Source: G963556115 sp963667375 | GTDB lineage: Bacteria; Planctomycetota; SZUA-567 | Assembly: GCA_963667375.1 (NCBI GenBank) | Contig: OY763323.1 | Span: 3,658,001-3,722,000 of the forward strand | Length of the DNA: 64,000 nucleotides | Direction: 5' to 3' | In this document: positions 1 through 9,084 of the stretch, piece after piece | How positions within the stretch are numbered: position 1 is the first letter of the stretch | How the letters are laid out: each line of letters starts with the position of its first letter | Program-made: the position numbers and the translations under genes | The notes under the pieces: generated by a model | Databases searched by the model: none | Seen by the model: only the letters and a program-made list of their open reading frames with translations | What the model was told of the DNA's origin: nothing

Positions 1-19
1 GCACCATGAGGCCATGTGA

Positions 20-340
20 TTATTTTTCACCGGCTTTTTCCGCTGCCTGACGTTTGAGCGCTTCCTGCTGCAATTCACGCAGTTTATCCTGAAGCATCTG
101 GAGTGTTCGTGAAAGCCCCTGCTGCAATCTGAAAGCTGCCGGTACCGAGAGAACAGCACGATGCGAAAGATTCATTTTTGCTCCGGATTCATCACTCTTC
201 AAACTGTTCCCGAACTCTAGAACCACCTCTGATGCCCCTGCGACCACATTCAGCATATCATAATAGTAATATGGCACTTCCAAAGAATTCAGAACCTCAT
301 TTTTACTGGTCAATCCGGTTTCTGAGAGATTAGCAGACAT
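20..340 (-). CDS. DUF3467-like small protein
   Basis: Protein of 106 residues. I chose the ATG at 340 because an AAAGGA ribosome site lies just upstream; the frame remains open a little further (to 379) without a better site. The middle reads NLSHRAVLSVPAAFRLQQGL, which resembles the core of the DUF3467 family, small cytosolic proteins of unknown function. A hydrophilic coiled-coil-like tail rich in Lys, Glu and Ala ends in EKAGEK. There is no signal peptide or membrane segment. It stands alone, 700 bases from the next gene. The family match is from memory of the pattern only; the role is unknown. Confidence 0.7.
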   Translation of the reverse strand: MSANLSETGLTSKNEVLNSLEVPYYYYDMLNVVAGASEVVLEFGNSLKSDESGAKMNLSHRAVLSVPAAFRLQQGLSRTLQMLQDKLRELQQEALKRQAAEKAGEK

Positions 341-920
341 TGTTTTCCTTTCGACGTTTTCTACCCTAAAAACACACAATCAATACACATTAACTCCACA
401 TTCCTTCTTCAAACGTTGAAATATATTGCACATTGTTAGCGATTTATTACAATAACACTAAATTAAAATTAACCATCATTATCGCATAATTAATCAGATT
501 TTCATATTTCATTAAACACCATGTAATAAACCGGCAACAAATTTGTAACTCCCGTAAAAATAAGGATATCCTCAAAAAAATCTTCGACTCAATGACCCTG
601 CCCGCTCTTTTCTGCGAATATTTATTCGAAAAAAAAACCATGACTATTTTTTATAATCTCAGACTACTTTTAACATTTTAGTATGTTATTTTTACAACAC
701 GTTGAATATTAACTAAGTTAAATCACCATAATTCTCATTTTACACATTATTACAATTAACGGGTTAATCGTGATTAATCCAAAACTCTCTTCAAATACCG
801 ACTCCAACTCTCCGCTAAGAACCTGCCGAAAAGGTTCGATATATCAAGTTGACGTAGCAAAACCACTCCGACAGTAAGATTCGCGTACCCACATCCAGCT
901 CTGCTAATATGCAGTACCAC
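341..920. other. AT-rich intergenic stretch
   Basis: No convincing gene. A 64-codon minus frame at 447-641 has no ribosome site and low-complexity AT-rich composition. A near-palindrome lies at 761-780 (GGGTTAATC-GT-GATTAATCC with one mismatch per arm), which could be an operator. The promoter of the DUF3467-like gene presumably lies here, but I cannot place it. Confidence 0.5.
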
Positions 921-953
921 AAAAAAAGGCGCACTGAATTTCTTCAGTGCGCC
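921..953 (-). terminator. Rho-independent terminator of the dhaL operon
   Basis: Perfect 11-bp stem GGCGCACTGAA/TTCAGTGCGCC with a TTTC loop at 928-953. On the minus strand it is followed by seven T residues (A run at 921-927). It lies about 90 bases downstream of dhaL. Confidence 0.93.
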
Positions 954-1039
954 CAGACTTAAGATTGCCTGTTTGTTGTTTGTATTGCTATTATCTAATC
1001 CCTGAAATTCAGAGATTCAGGATCGTTATACGGCGCTAC

Positions 1040-1681
1040 TTACGCCAGCAGCTTCTTGCTTTCAGCCGCCATTGTCTGGAGAATCAGACAACAGGAGACA
1101 GAACCAGCATCGAGAACACCGCGTGAACGCTCACCCAGACGGGCGGCTCTACCGAGTTTAGCAACCATATCCTTGGTTGAATCTCTACCCTTCTCGGCAG
1201 CGGCAGACATCTTATCAAGAGCCTCCGCAAAGCTGTCACCAGCTGCGGTTGCCTCTTTAAATGCGGTCGCCGCAGGAGAAAGAGCATCATACAGTGTCTT
1301 ATCCTCAAGCTTTGCCCCGGCCAGTGAAGAGACTCCTTCAGCCGCCTTCTCTAGCATATCACCAAAGACCTTGGCATCAATATCCTCAACGCCGGCACAG
1401 CACTTGGCCATCTCACGGAAGAAGGTACCGTAAATCGGACCCATTGAGCCACCGATCTCAGTAAGCAGGATTCGCCCCAGAGTCTTGAGTGCTGTATTGA
1501 GATCCACACTCTCGCCGCCAAGTTTATCCTCACACATACAGAAGCCTTTGTTCATGTTGATGCCGTGGTCACCATCACCGATTGCCCCATCAACCTCACT
1601 CAGATAAGCCTTATTCTTCTGAATAGCCTTGATCAGAGCATAAACAATTACACCACCATCATTGTTTTTGAATGAATCCAT
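1040..1681 (-). CDS. dhaL: Dihydroxyacetone kinase subunit L homologue (ADP/ATP domain)
   Basis: Protein of 213 residues; ATG at 1681 follows an AGAGGAA site, and the earlier in-frame TTG lies inside the sequence upstream of that site. DhaL proteins carry the nucleotide in DHA-type kinases and pair with DhaK. The Mg-nucleotide motif GDGDHG is at about residues 35-40, and GGSMGPIYG follows further on. It is the last gene of a minus-strand unit with rpiB (27 bases upstream) and dhaK, followed by a strong terminator. No DhaM or EI-type phosphotransfer protein is seen in the window, so the phosphate donor (ATP versus PEP via DhaM) is open. In this context the substrate may be a tetrulose rather than dihydroxyacetone (inference). 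Confidence 0.9.
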   Translation of the reverse strand: MDSFKNNDGGVIVYALIKAIQKNKAYLSEVDGAIGDGDHGINMNKGFCMCEDKLGGESVDLNTALKTLGRILLTEIGGSMGPIYGTFFREMAKCCAGVEDIDAKVFGDMLEKAAEGVSSLAGAKLEDKTLYDALSPAATAFKEATAAGDSFAEALDKMSAAAEKGRDSTKDMVAKLGRAARLGERSRGVLDAGSVSCCLILQTMAAESKKLLA

Positions 1682-1708
1682 TATTTTTTCCTCTTTTAAA
1701 ACGATCAA

Positions 1709-2164
1709 TCACCTTGCTGATCTGTACTTTGCATCATACTCCATCATACGTTCAATCTTTTCACCTGAAGGGCTGTCAACATAACTGAGGCCCAGCCAGG
1801 TATCTATAATCTTCTTTGCCAGTTCAATACCGATAACCCTGGCTCCGAGAGTAATAATATGCGCATCATTACTCAGCGCGGCTCTCTCGGCAGAAAAGAC
1901 GTCATGACACTGCGCGGCTCTGATTCCAGGCACCTTATTGGCAGTCATAGCCATACCGATACCAGTACCGCAGAACAGCAGCCCTCGTTTTGCCTCACCG
2001 GCGGCAATTCTACTTGCAACTTCATGAGCGGTATCAGGATACAGACTCGGATCCTTATTATAGACACCGCAGTCGACTATCTCATACCGGTCTTTGAGAT
2101 GAGCCTTGATCTGTTCCTTGAAATCATACGCCGCCTCATCACACCCTATTATTAATTTTTCCAT
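1709..2164 (-). CDS. rpiB: RpiB/LacAB-family sugar-phosphate isomerase
   Basis: Protein of 151 residues, full length for RpiB, with a GGAG site before the ATG. The family interconverts aldose and ketose phosphates. The catalytic Cys65 sits in CGTGIG, and the conserved Asp9 is in GCDEAAY. Two residues differ from E. coli RpiB: His10 is Glu10, and the ring-opening His99 aligns with Ser98. Loss of the ring-opening residue would suit an open-chain four-carbon substrate, as for D-erythrulose-4-phosphate isomerase (DerI), but other RpiB relatives also lack it. It lies between dhaK and dhaL. The family is clear; the substrate is inferred from context. Confidence 0.9.
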   Translation of the reverse strand: MEKLIIGCDEAAYDFKEQIKAHLKDRYEIVDCGVYNKDPSLYPDTAHEVASRIAAGEAKRGLLFCGTGIGMAMTANKVPGIRAAQCHDVFSAERAALSNDAHIITLGARVIGIELAKKIIDTWLGLSYVDSPSGEKIERMMEYDAKYRSAR

Positions 2165-2277
2165 ACTTCAACTCCATTAAAATATACTAACCTACCTTAT
2201 TACAGTACATTAATGGCATGCTTAAATGAGTTTCTTACCTACACTTACCTAGCACACTCATCTTGGGAGAATAAGGG

Positions 2278-3285
2278 TTATTTCTTTCCAAACTGAGTGA
2301 TACCCATTGACTCGCATTCCATGTCAAGCAGGCCCTTCAACTCATCATCCAATTTCATCACACTCAAGGTTACACCGACCATCTCCAGAGAAGTGAAGTA
2401 ATTACCGACATACTGCTTGTAAACGGTAATACCCTTCTCCTTGAGCAGCTCCTCTACCTTGTTATAGAAGATATACAGTTCCATTACCGGAGTTGCCCCC
2501 AGACCTGAAACAATCACCGCCACCTCATCACCGGAGACAAAAGGCATATCGGGCAGAACTGTTTCCACCGCCTCTGCCGCCATCTCATCAGCGGTCTTGA
2601 GTTTCTCAACCTTGATTCCAGGCTCACCGTGGTGCCCAATTCCCACCTCCATAGTACCATCTTCAATGGTGAAGTTTGGCTTACCGTTAGCGGGGAGAGT
2701 ACATGGAGCCAGACCGATACCAATACTTCTGGTATTGCTGATAGCCTTCTTACTTGCCGCAATAACCTCATCCAGGGATGCTCCGGTAGCAGCTTTCGCG
2801 CCGCCGGCTTTCCACATGAAGATCTCACCGGCAACACCGCGGCGCTTCTCGATCTCATCCTTTGGTGCAGATGGAACATCATCATTGGCGACCACAGTCT
2901 TAACGGTAATTCCATCCTCTTCCGCGAGTTCAATAGCCATCTTGACATTCATATTGTCACCGGCGTAGTTACCATACAGACAGGCAACACCGGCACCACT
3001 GTCAGCCTCTACCATCGCATTGTAAAAACTCTTGGCGGTTGGGGATGAAAAAAGCTCACCCACCGCGACCGCATCACACAGATTTTTGCCGATATACCCG
3101 ATAAAAGCCGGTTTATGACCGGAACCGCCACCAGTGACAATTCCGACCTTGCCCTTGATAGGTGTATCTTTATACTTCAAGACTCTGGGATCAGCTGTTG
3201 GGCGAATAATATCAGCATGTGCCTTTACAAACCCTTTAAGCATATCCTCTACAACCATATCTGGAACATTTATAATTCGTTGCAT
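2278..3285 (-). CDS. dhaK: Dihydroxyacetone kinase subunit K homologue (possible tetrulose kinase)
   Basis: Protein of 335 residues, with an AAAGGGG site before the ATG. DhaK binds the short ketose covalently as a hemiaminal through a histidine. The motif GGGSGHKPA is at residues 52-60, and HHGEPG is at 218-223, where His219 is the expected substrate-linking residue. Length and motif order match stand-alone DhaK, with DhaL encoded 600 bases downstream. Related kinases act on D- or L-erythrulose in tetritol pathways (DerK, LerK). The SDR, RpiB and ABC importer around it favour that over glycerol metabolism; no glycerol dehydrogenase is present. The substrate is inference. Confidence 0.9.
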   Translation of the reverse strand: MQRIINVPDMVVEDMLKGFVKAHADIIRPTADPRVLKYKDTPIKGKVGIVTGGGSGHKPAFIGYIGKNLCDAVAVGELFSSPTAKSFYNAMVEADSGAGVACLYGNYAGDNMNVKMAIELAEEDGITVKTVVANDDVPSAPKDEIEKRRGVAGEIFMWKAGGAKAATGASLDEVIAASKKAISNTRSIGIGLAPCTLPANGKPNFTIEDGTMEVGIGHHGEPGIKVEKLKTADEMAAEAVETVLPDMPFVSGDEVAVIVSGLGATPVMELYIFYNKVEELLKEKGITVYKQYVGNYFTSLEMVGVTLSVMKLDDELKGLLDMECESMGITQFGKK

Positions 3286-3482
3286 CTGAAACCCCTTTAA
3301 TTTTCTCTCAAATCCTCAAAATTATACCTCTGCCAAAAAACATAATCTATAGCAGGCGGCAAAAGCTGTATGGAAAACGCATTCACCCACTTAATAAAAC
3401 AGATTCTACTGCAGTTACATCCCGATATTTTCCTATACTCTATCCGTGCATGCAATAATCTATCCATTCTTACCTGCAAAAT

Positions 3483-3511
3483 CCGGAGACTAAACACACG
3501 CTCGTCTCCGG
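3483..3511 (-). terminator. Intercistronic hairpin between SDR and dhaK
   Basis: Perfect 8-bp stem CCGGAGAC/GTCTCCGG with a 13-base loop, 11 bases after the SDR stop codon. On the minus strand it is followed by ATTTTG, so it may be a weak terminator or an mRNA-stabilising element separating the importer-SDR part from dhaK-rpiB-dhaL. Confidence 0.55.
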
Positions 3512-3521
3512 TATATTTATT

Positions 3522-4298
3522 TTAATAAATTGTATAACCGCCGTCAATTCTAATATCGGCTCCGGTTATCAGTGCTGCCGCATCACTTGCAAGGAAGGCG
3601 AATACAGCGGCCACCTCTTCCGGCTGACCGAAACGACCCAGCGGAATCTTGCGTTTCATAATTTCTCCGACCTCTCCGGCCCAGGCTTTCTTACCCAGCT
3701 CTGTTTCAATAACTGTAGGTGAAACAGAATTTACATTGATACCATACTGACCCCATTCATACGCCAGAGTCTTGGTCATGCCGAGAATACCGGCTTTACT
3801 TGAACAGTAGGCAACGTGATTGTCAAGAGCGACATTTGCCGCCTGTGAAGCAGTATTTATAATCTTTCCACCCTTACCGGCAGCGATCATCTTCTGACCG
3901 AAAGCCTGTGAGACATAGAAATGAGCGGTAAGATTAATATCAATGGTCTTCTGCCAGAGTTTGTGATCAATCTTCTCTGCATCATCAAGGAAAGCAACAC
4001 CGGCATTATTAGCCAGAATATCGATCCCGCCAAACTCACTCCAGGCCTTATCCGCAAAAGCCTGTATTTCAGCTTCATTGGAGAGATCAACCACCATCCC
4101 GACACACTTTTTACCATATTTTTCGCTGAGTTCCTTGGCTACCTCAGCCGCTTTGTCAGAAATATCTCCGATAATAACATCGGCACCCTTCTGCATGAAT
4201 ATCTCGACAATCGCTCTACCGATTCCGGCACAGCCACCGGTTACAACAGCCTTCTTACCCTCAAGACCGAAATTAATATCAAAACCTTTATACTCCAT
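3522..4298 (-). CDS. Short-chain dehydrogenase/reductase (candidate polyol dehydrogenase)
   Basis: Protein of 258 residues, ATG preceded by GGAAAGGAT. Classical SDR: nucleotide motif TGGCAGIG at residues 20-27, NNAG at 97-100, catalytic Ser151, Tyr164 and Lys168 (YCSSK), and the C-terminal ITGADIRIDGG. Asp45 after the second strand (VIIGD) suggests NAD rather than NADP. It lies downstream of a sugar-binding protein gene and upstream of dhaK, rpiB and dhaL. An SDR of this kind oxidises D-threitol or a related polyol to the ketose in known tetritol pathways. Substrate not determinable from sequence; galactitol- and arabitol-type SDRs are close alternatives. Confidence 0.88.
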   Translation of the reverse strand: MEYKGFDINFGLEGKKAVVTGGCAGIGRAIVEIFMQKGADVIIGDISDKAAEVAKELSEKYGKKCVGMVVDLSNEAEIQAFADKAWSEFGGIDILANNAGVAFLDDAEKIDHKLWQKTIDINLTAHFYVSQAFGQKMIAAGKGGKIINTASQAANVALDNHVAYCSSKAGILGMTKTLAYEWGQYGINVNSVSPTVIETELGKKAWAGEVGEIMKRKIPLGRFGQPEEVAAVFAFLASDAAALITGADIRIDGGYTIY

Positions 4299-4475
4299 TG
4301 TAGCATCCTTTCCATAAAATATTGACTACCGGCCCAATATATCAGCTTCCGTTGAAATCAGAATTACTATACATTCATATTCTTTCAACACCGCAAATAC
4401 CTGAAACTATTTTAGTACTGCAAATATATACTAAGCCTGACCTTAACCGCCGGCAGTTTCCAAACTAAAAATTTT

Positions 4476-4517
4476 CCGGTCGGCATAACCGGGGACCACC
4501 CCGCTCATACCGACCGG
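4476..4517 (-). other. Stem-loop downstream of sugar-binding protein gene
   Basis: Outer stem CCGGTCGG/CCGACCGG (8 bp, perfect) enclosing an inner GGGG-ACCA-CCCC stem, 17 bases after the stop codon of the binding protein. On the minus strand it is followed by AAAATTTTT. Likely a partial terminator or 3'-end stabiliser that raises binding-protein mRNA over its neighbours. Confidence 0.65.
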
Positions 4518-4533
4518 TACTACCCCTGTAATA

Positions 4534-5541
4534 CTATTTTCTTTCGGTCAATGCTTCACGTTTCTTCAGAATCTCGTCTGCGTTTTCCTTGTTTACTGGA
4601 ACCCAAGGCACATTGTAGCTCTTCTGAATTGAATCACCCCATTCAACGCTCTGCCAGAATTCAGCCTTTGGCTTGTAGTCTTCACCTTCGAGCTTACGCA
4701 GCAGAATATCGAGAGCACCCTGAGCCTGACCCACAGCATCCTGCAGAATACTGATACCAAGATCACCTGACTTTACAGCATTGATTGCATCGGTAATACC
4801 GTCAACACCGGCGATGGCGTAGTTCTTTGGATCAAAGCCCTGATCCTTGATTGCTTCAATAGCACCAAGAGCCATTTCATCATTCTGACCGATAACACCA
4901 TTGATCTTACCTGGGAAAGCAGTCAGCCAGTTTTCCATGAGTGACATTGCTTCCGCACGTGACCAGTTAGCAGTCTTGATAGCAAGAACATTTACGTCAG
5001 GGTATTCGCCAAGAGCCTTGTAGTTACCTTCACGACGCTGAATTTCTGCAGACTGTCCGATAGGACCTTCAATAATAACAACATTACCCTTACCACCAAG
5101 ATTGTCAAGAACATTCTTAGCTTCAAGATAACCGCCGAGAACATCATCAGAACCGATGTATGAGAGCAGATCATCAGAGTTTACACGGGTATTTGAACCG
5201 ACTACCGGGACATCATCGTACTTTGCCAGATCAACACAAGCAACACCGGCGTTCATATCGATAGGAATAAAGATAATTCCATCATAACCCTGAGACAACA
5301 TGGTCTCGAACTGTCTCTGCTGTACAGACGCATCATACTTGCCGTCAAAAATTGTCAGTTCAACATTACCATTCACCACATCAGGATGTCTCTCCAGCGC
5401 TGTGGCCCATAGCCGCATGAATTCACCCTTGAGACCATAAATTGCAGCACCGATTTTGTACTTCTTTGCAGCGTGAGCAGGTGCGGTAAAGCACATGGCA
5501 AAAGCAAGCAGCAAAGCTACAGCAAACATTTTTACTTTCAT
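4534..5541 (-). CDS. Periplasmic sugar-binding protein of ribose-type ABC importer
   Basis: Protein of 335 residues with a clear signal peptide (hydrophobic MFAVALLLAFAMCF, cleavage near AHA-AKK). It belongs to the type I periplasmic-binding-protein family that serves RbsA/RbsC importers (KIGAAIYGLKGEF start, IIFIPIDMNAG, INGVIGQNDEMALGA, GVDGITDA). An AGGAG site precedes the ATG. It is third in the minus-strand unit ATPase-permease-binding protein-SDR-dhaK-rpiB-dhaL. The ligand is presumably the substrate of the downstream SDR; a small polyol or sugar is expected. The spacer behind it holds a strong stem-loop. Confidence 0.93.
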   Translation of the reverse strand: MKVKMFAVALLLAFAMCFTAPAHAAKKYKIGAAIYGLKGEFMRLWATALERHPDVVNGNVELTIFDGKYDASVQQRQFETMLSQGYDGIIFIPIDMNAGVACVDLAKYDDVPVVGSNTRVNSDDLLSYIGSDDVLGGYLEAKNVLDNLGGKGNVVIIEGPIGQSAEIQRREGNYKALGEYPDVNVLAIKTANWSRAEAMSLMENWLTAFPGKINGVIGQNDEMALGAIEAIKDQGFDPKNYAIAGVDGITDAINAVKSGDLGISILQDAVGQAQGALDILLRKLEGEDYKPKAEFWQSVEWGDSIQKSYNVPWVPVNKENADEILKKREALTERK

Positions 5542-5637
5542 AACAAACTCCTATCAACAAAATATACAAACTTCACAACAATACGATCTATTATCCACAC
5601 AGATCAAAATATATTTACACTGTTCACAAACCATTTA

Positions 5638-6606
5638 TTATTTTTTCTTGAGCGAATCGATGAGCACCGCGACCACGATAATGGTACCCTTGACCACCTG
5701 CTGGTAGTAGGAGGAGACCCCGAGAATATCCAGTCCGTTATTGAGAACACCGATTATCAGCGCACCGATTACCGTACCGATCAGACTGCCCTGACCTCCT
5801 TTAAGACTGGTGCCGCCGATCACTACCGCCGCGATAGCATCAAGCTCATATGACTGACCTGCCTGAGGCAGCCCCGCGGTGGTACGGGCGGTCAGAATAG
5901 CACCGCCGAACGCAGCGAGAAATCCTGAGATAACATAGACACTGAAGATTACCAGACGGGTATTAATACCGGAGATACGGGCACTCTGCTCGTTTCCGCC
6001 TACCGCATAGACATAACGTCCGTAACGGGTCTTCTTCAATACTACATATGAGATCAGCACGACCAGCGCGAAGATGAATACCGGCATCGGCAGACCGAGT
6101 ACACTACCCTTGCCGATAAAGAGGAAAGCATGATCAATCTTTGGAATCGGCATACCGTCGGTATAGATATAGGTCAGACCGCGGGCAACACTGAGCATAC
6201 CCAGAGAGGCCACGAACGGCGCGACCCGCCACTTTGAGACCAGCACCCCGGTTATTGCCCCCATCAGCATACCAACCCCCATCGCCGCCAGAATTCCGAC
6301 TATCGGACTGTAGACCTCGCCGCCGCTGGCCATACTCACCAGGCTCGCAGCCACCACCCCGCCGAATGCCAGTACCGAACCCACAGAGAGGTCGATACCA
6401 CCGGTGAGAATAACAAAGGTCATACCGATTGAGAGCAGACCATTGATCGATGTCTGACGCAGAATATTTCTTATATTACGCCACGTAGCAAAATACTCAC
6501 TGGCAAACACCATAATCACACAGAACACCAGAAACATTATAAAAATTGTATAATTGGAAGCAAAAGTCCGCAACCGGCGCTTTGCATCAACACTATTACC
6601 AGCCAT
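5638..6606 (-). CDS. Ribose-type ABC transporter permease
   Basis: Protein of 322 residues from the ATG at 6606 (GAAAGGT upstream); a TTG at 6630 in frame is less likely. Many hydrophobic segments and the family signature AIAAVVIGGTSLKGGQGSLIGT near the C-terminus mark the RbsC/XylH type (BPD_transp_2). It forms the membrane channel for the binding protein that follows and the tandem ATPase that precedes it (73-base gap). Motif GMTFVILTGGIDLSVGS is typical of the family. Confidence 0.93.
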   Translation of the reverse strand: MAGNSVDAKRRLRTFASNYTIFIMFLVFCVIMVFASEYFATWRNIRNILRQTSINGLLSIGMTFVILTGGIDLSVGSVLAFGGVVAASLVSMASGGEVYSPIVGILAAMGVGMLMGAITGVLVSKWRVAPFVASLGMLSVARGLTYIYTDGMPIPKIDHAFLFIGKGSVLGLPMPVFIFALVVLISYVVLKKTRYGRYVYAVGGNEQSARISGINTRLVIFSVYVISGFLAAFGGAILTARTTAGLPQAGQSYELDAIAAVVIGGTSLKGGQGSLIGTVIGALIIGVLNNGLDILGVSSYYQQVVKGTIIVVAVLIDSLKKK

Positions 6607-6678
6607 ATTAACCAAACCTTTCAAACTCAACTGTTACCACATTCCACACAAACATTATATATAAACTTTAATTTATAA

Positions 6679-8175
6679 TCAGTTACTGAATGATGCCATA
6701 TGCATCAGCGTCTCCTGGTTGATCTCACTACGGGTCTTTTCAGCCACTTTCTTGTGATCCTTGAGGATTACAATCCGGTCACTCATTCCCAGAACCTCAG
6801 GAATCTCCGAAGAGATCATAATTATGGCATTACCCGCATCCGCGAAATCAGACATGAACTTGTATATTTCCTTCTTGGCGCCCACATCTATACCACGGGT
6901 AGGCTCATCAAGAAGCAGAATACGGGGATTGGTAAGCACCCAGCGCCCCAGAACGACCTTCTGCTGATTTCCACCGCTGAGATTCCCCACCAGCTGACGA
7001 TAACTCGGAGTTTTAACCCGGAATTTATTGATCATCTCGGTTGTCCGCTCCAGCTCCTTGGAACGGCTGATGAGCCCGGCGACCACGTCTTTCTTCAGGG
7101 AAGCAATACTGGTATTATCCTTGACACTGGAGGTCAGCACGAGACCACTCTCCTTACGGTCCTCGGTTACCAGAGCCAGACCATTACGTATCGCATCGGA
7201 CGGAGATTTAATCTTTACCTCCTTACCGGTAATACGAACCGACCCGCGTTCCTTCTTGCGCACCCCGAACAGCGCTTCAAAGAACTCACTACGCCCCGCT
7301 CCCACCAGACCGAATATCCCCAGAATTTCGCCCTTATGCACCTTGAGTGAGATATTCTCGCATTTCCCGGTGATAGTCAGATCCTCAACTTCCAGTAGTA
7401 CCTCATCAGTAGGAGTATTCTCCTTATAATATTCCTCACCCAGCGTTCCGCCGATCATCAGTGATATCAGCTCGCCTCTGGTAATATCTCTAGTCTCAAC
7501 CGATCCCACCATCTTACCGTCACGAAAAACCGTGATCTCATCGGTAATAGTGAAAATCTCCTCCATACGGTGTGATACATAGACAATACCCTTGCCCTCG
7601 GCCTTAAGCATCCTGATAATGTCAAATAATTTCTCAACCTCTTTTTCACCGATAGCTGAAGTCGGTTCATCCATGATCAGCACATCATTATCCAGCGATA
7701 TCGCCTTGGCAATCTCAACCAGCTGTACCTCAGCGGTACTGAGAGTCTTCATCAGCCTTCCCGGCTCTAGCTGTACCCCAATACGCTCAAGAATCTCTTC
7801 GGTCTTCCGGTTTAGAGTCTTATAATCCACAAAAATATTGAAAAAAGACGACTCACGCCCGAGCCAGATATTCTCCGCCACGGTCATATCCGGTACCGGA
7901 CAGAGCTCCTGCGGAATAAAACTCATCCCCGCATCAAGCGCCTCTTTAGGAGTTTTGAAATCAACCTCCTTATTTTTAAGCCACATCATACCGCTGTCGC
8001 GGCCGTATATTCCCATCATCACCTTTACCAGTGTTGACTTACCAGCACCATTCTCACCCATCAGTGCATGGACAGTTCCGGCCTTGAGTTCAAAATTGAC
8101 ATTATTCAGAGCCAGAACTCCGGGAAAACTTTTACATATTCCCTCAACCTTTACTAGAGTATCACCTACCTTCAT
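6679..8175 (-). CDS. Ribose-type ABC transporter ATPase (two nucleotide-binding domains)
   Basis: Protein of 498 residues. ATG at 8175 has a GAGAGG site six bases away; an upstream GTG at 8190 is possible. RbsA-type duplicated ATPase: first domain has Walker A GENGAGKST, a degenerate LSTAEVQLVEIAKA signature and VLIMDEPTSAI; the second has the degenerate Walker A GLVGAGRSE, the signature LSGGNQQKV and LLLDEPTRGID. First gene of the putative tetritol unit; a 110-base leader separates it from the promoter at 8291-8319. A 7-2-7 inverted repeat (TATCTCC/GGAGATA, 8210-8225) lies in that leader. Confidence 0.93.
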   Translation of the reverse strand: MKVGDTLVKVEGICKSFPGVLALNNVNFELKAGTVHALMGENGAGKSTLVKVMMGIYGRDSGMMWLKNKEVDFKTPKEALDAGMSFIPQELCPVPDMTVAENIWLGRESSFFNIFVDYKTLNRKTEEILERIGVQLEPGRLMKTLSTAEVQLVEIAKAISLDNDVLIMDEPTSAIGEKEVEKLFDIIRMLKAEGKGIVYVSHRMEEIFTITDEITVFRDGKMVGSVETRDITRGELISLMIGGTLGEEYYKENTPTDEVLLEVEDLTITGKCENISLKVHKGEILGIFGLVGAGRSEFFEALFGVRKKERGSVRITGKEVKIKSPSDAIRNGLALVTEDRKESGLVLTSSVKDNTSIASLKKDVVAGLISRSKELERTTEMINKFRVKTPSYRQLVGNLSGGNQQKVVLGRWVLTNPRILLLDEPTRGIDVGAKKEIYKFMSDFADAGNAIIMISSEIPEVLGMSDRIVILKDHKKVAEKTRSEINQETLMHMASFSN

Positions 8176-8290
8176 TTCATACCTCTCCACAACTGCTCAG
8201 ACTTGACAATATCTCCTCGGAGATAAAAAAAATCAGCCGGAAGCAGAACAGAAACAAAACAATACACAAACAAACTTCGATTTCTTTTTT

Positions 8291-8319
8291 AGTCTACCCT
8301 ACCAATCAACACTAGTCAA
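8291..8319 (-). promoter_or_regulatory. Sigma70-like promoter of the ABC/SDR/dha unit
   Basis: On the minus strand TTGACT (8314-8319), 17-base spacer, TAGACT (8291-8296). It lies about 115 bases upstream of the ATPase gene and overlaps the DeoR-type inverted repeat. Confidence 0.65.
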
Positions 8320-8348
8320 TCGTTTATTTTCATTTGTTTTCGATTAAC
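8315..8348. promoter_or_regulatory. Candidate DeoR operator
   Basis: Inverted repeat GTCAATCG-N18-CGATTAAC (one mismatch) whose spacer contains TATTTTCATTTGT (8325-8337). The same 13 bases recur at 10001-10013 upstream of the deoR gene. DeoR-family operators often contain TTTCNTTTC-like tracts, which this resembles. It overlaps the -35 element, consistent with repression. Confidence 0.6.
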
Positions 8349-8959
8349 CCACAAACTCCTTAAAATATGCCCAAAATGAGCACAAATGCTTTCGTTTTAA
8401 CCATCTTTTAACCTTCTTAATTACTAACAGGTTACAATTATTTGCGCAACAAGAGTCTAAGTTATGTAGCAACCAAAACTTTTAATAAACTTTTTATTAA
8501 TCATTAATTTATAAAGAGCCTTACTTTTTATTTACAAACAGCATTTATCAATTATTTACAGCCGCACATACGCAACACAACATTCTTATATATAAAGACT
8601 TAAATATAATATAAATTATCCTCGGAAATTTATTTACTAAAATTACCACTCAGATCTTCAGTTACCAGAGTGCAAATATAATATACCTATATTCCAAAAG
8701 AAAAACCAAAAAAAATCGCAATCAAACAAAAACGTTTAAGGCATAATTCTGCGGATATGACTCCAAAATTAACATACATAATCTAAGAATATGAAACTAT
8801 TGCAAAATTATATATGCGTTTTTAACAGCTTACTGGTATCGCACTGCGCAAATTCAGGCGACATCTTTTAACATATATTTATGTTTTTATGCTTTTAGCA
8901 GCACAATAGTGCTTAAATCTTCAATTACACCTGCGCTAATTTGAAACCAGAGTAATGGC
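8349..8959. other. AT-rich intergenic stretch
   Basis: About 600 bases without a credible open frame between the promoter of the ABC unit and the deoR terminator. I see only homopolymer-rich sequence and no clear hairpin or known RNA motif. Confidence 0.5.
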
Positions 8960-8992
8960 AAAAAAAAGCAGACAGCTTTCTGCTGTCTGCTT
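8960..8992 (-). terminator. Rho-independent terminator of deoR
   Basis: Stem AAGCAGACAGC/GCTGTCTGCTT (11 bp, 8966-8992) followed on the minus strand by a run of eight T residues. It is about 90 bases downstream of the deoR stop. Confidence 0.93.
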
Positions 8993-9084
8993 TACGATAT
9001 TACTCTAAAAATATAACATAAAATCCCCGCCCAACCCCTCACCAGACGGTTATATCACTGCATCCTGGCACAGATACACAATTA

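Noticed and set aside
447..641. 64-codon minus-strand open frame
   Set aside because: No ribosome site, no family resemblance, and composition matches AT-rich intergenic DNA.
3297..3497. 66-codon minus-strand frame between SDR and dhaK
   Set aside because: No ribosome site and no recognisable motif; it covers the intercistronic hairpin.
5473..5853. 126-codon plus-strand frame across binding-protein and permease genes
   Set aside because: It lies antisense to two well-supported genes and has no coding character.
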